Shown here in pieces: positions 63,400 through 64,000 of a DNA stretch of 64,000 nucleotides (the stretch's first letter is position 1; each line of letters starts with the position of its first letter). The stretch comes from Cynocephalus volans. Taxonomy: Eukaryota > Chordata > Mammalia > Dermoptera > Cynocephalidae. The stretch covers positions 94,690,427 through 94,754,426 of the forward strand of contig NC_084472.1 of assembly GCF_027409185.1 (NCBI RefSeq), given 5' to 3'. The notes under the pieces are model-generated. The model was not told the DNA's origin and searched no databases. It worked only from the letters and a program-made list of their open reading frames with translations. Position numbers and translations under genes: made by a program.

Positions 63400-64000
63400 T
63401 GGAGGGTTTAATTTTACAAGGTGATAGAAAGATTTTGGCAAAATGTTCGTTTACTTGTTGAAAAATGCTGGGTCTGATCAGAATTTAGTAAGCTTTTGAC
63501 TGCATGTTGATCTTAAAGGTAAAGTTGATTCCCCTAATACTAGGTCAGATGAGATTTCTACCAATTTAGCTGCTGTTGACACTGCTTTTAGACAATCTGG
63601 ATATGCTCTGGCCACGGTATCTAACTATAGCCTATAATACGCAATGCGTCAATGTCTTCCCCCATGTTCCTAAGTAAGGACTCCCAAGGCCTGATTATCA
63701 TGTTTGTGAACAAAGTAAAAGGTTTTGAATAATTTGGGAGTCCCTAAAGCTGGAGGTTGTTTTAAGGCCAGTTTTATTTGGTTGAAAGCTTGTTCATGAT
63801 TATCTTCCCATGGCAAAGGCTCTGAGACAGAGTTTTAAGTTCATATAGCCGACATGAATTTGGGACCCAAGATCTAAAGTATCCTGCAACACTGAAAAAC
63901 CCTCTTAATTGTCTTTTAGTTGTAGGCCTAGGGAATCCTTAGATTGTTTTTATTCTTTCAGGTAACAGGGAAATTCCCTCTGCAGTCAGTTCATGCCCTA
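63400..64000 (-). pseudogene. ERV pol, end of reverse transcriptase
   Basis: The - strand shows fragments typical of the RT connection region of class I retroviral pol, in several frames with stops. No intact frame. The catalytic RT motif would lie outside the window. Confidence 0.55.

Larger units (their letters stand above)
59610..64000 (-). mobile_element. Decayed class I endogenous retrovirus
   Basis: Read on the - strand, gammaretrovirus-like pol comes first (63990-62100: RT connection, RNase H, integrase). The integrase C-terminal part follows (about 61900-61740), then an env-like region and finally an LTR-like stretch near 59950-59610. Stops and frameshifts break every gene. The 5' part lies beyond the right end. 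It sits in a PCM1 intron in the same orientation as PCM1. Confidence 0.75.

Overview
The window is mammalian nuclear DNA: spliced genes with GT/AG introns, MIR and L2 fossils, several LINE-1 generations and tRNA-derived SINEs with target-site duplications. The commonest young SINE consists of one or two tRNA-Ile-like units (anticodon GAT still readable in several copies). As far as I recall this matches the CYN family of colugos (Dermoptera), so a colugo such as Galeopterus or Cynocephalus is my best guess. Mammal is certain; the order is an inference from memory.

Two protein-coding genes are present and converge. ASAH1 (lysosomal acid ceramidase) is on the + strand: exons 2-14 (369 codons plus stop) can be read between 11502 and 27042 with no break. 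Every splice phase fits and the active-site, disulfide and glycosylation residues are present. Exon 1 (signal peptide) and the promoter must lie before base 1. Bases 1-418 are a GC-rich minisatellite, and intron 1 also carries a dead hAT/Charlie-type transposase copy. PCM1 (pericentriolar material 1) is on the - strand; its last three coding exons lie at 57210-57118, 57027-56913 and 55554-55529. The two genes face each other tail to tail, as in human 8p22.

Layout: 1-28080 is ASAH1 intron 1 through its 3' UTR, with SINEs, L1, L2, MIR, MER5A and a MaLR LTR in the introns. 28080-40160 is intergenic: fossil L1, part of a composite retroelement at 28740-29705, a truncated copy of it with a transduced tail at 31444-31781, SINEs, a MER2-like DNA transposon and a 40-bp tailless SINE insertion. 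40160-52160 is a nested pile of LINEs. An old + strand L1 was interrupted by a - strand L1 carrying about 1.4 kb of 3' flank, by a full-length 7.05-kb L1 (43567-50621, itself hit by a SINE), and by a solo LTR. 52160-57210 holds an LTR-like block and the PCM1 3' end. 57211-64000 lies inside PCM1 and is filled by a 1.39-kb composite retroelement (57989-59378) and a decayed class I endogenous retrovirus on the - strand that runs off the window.

I found no operon-like or defence-like system. The most unusual items are the composite retroelement, the two 3' transductions, the tailless SINE fragment and a perfect 32-bp palindrome inside the young L1. Repeat family names are from memory and were not checked by a database search.
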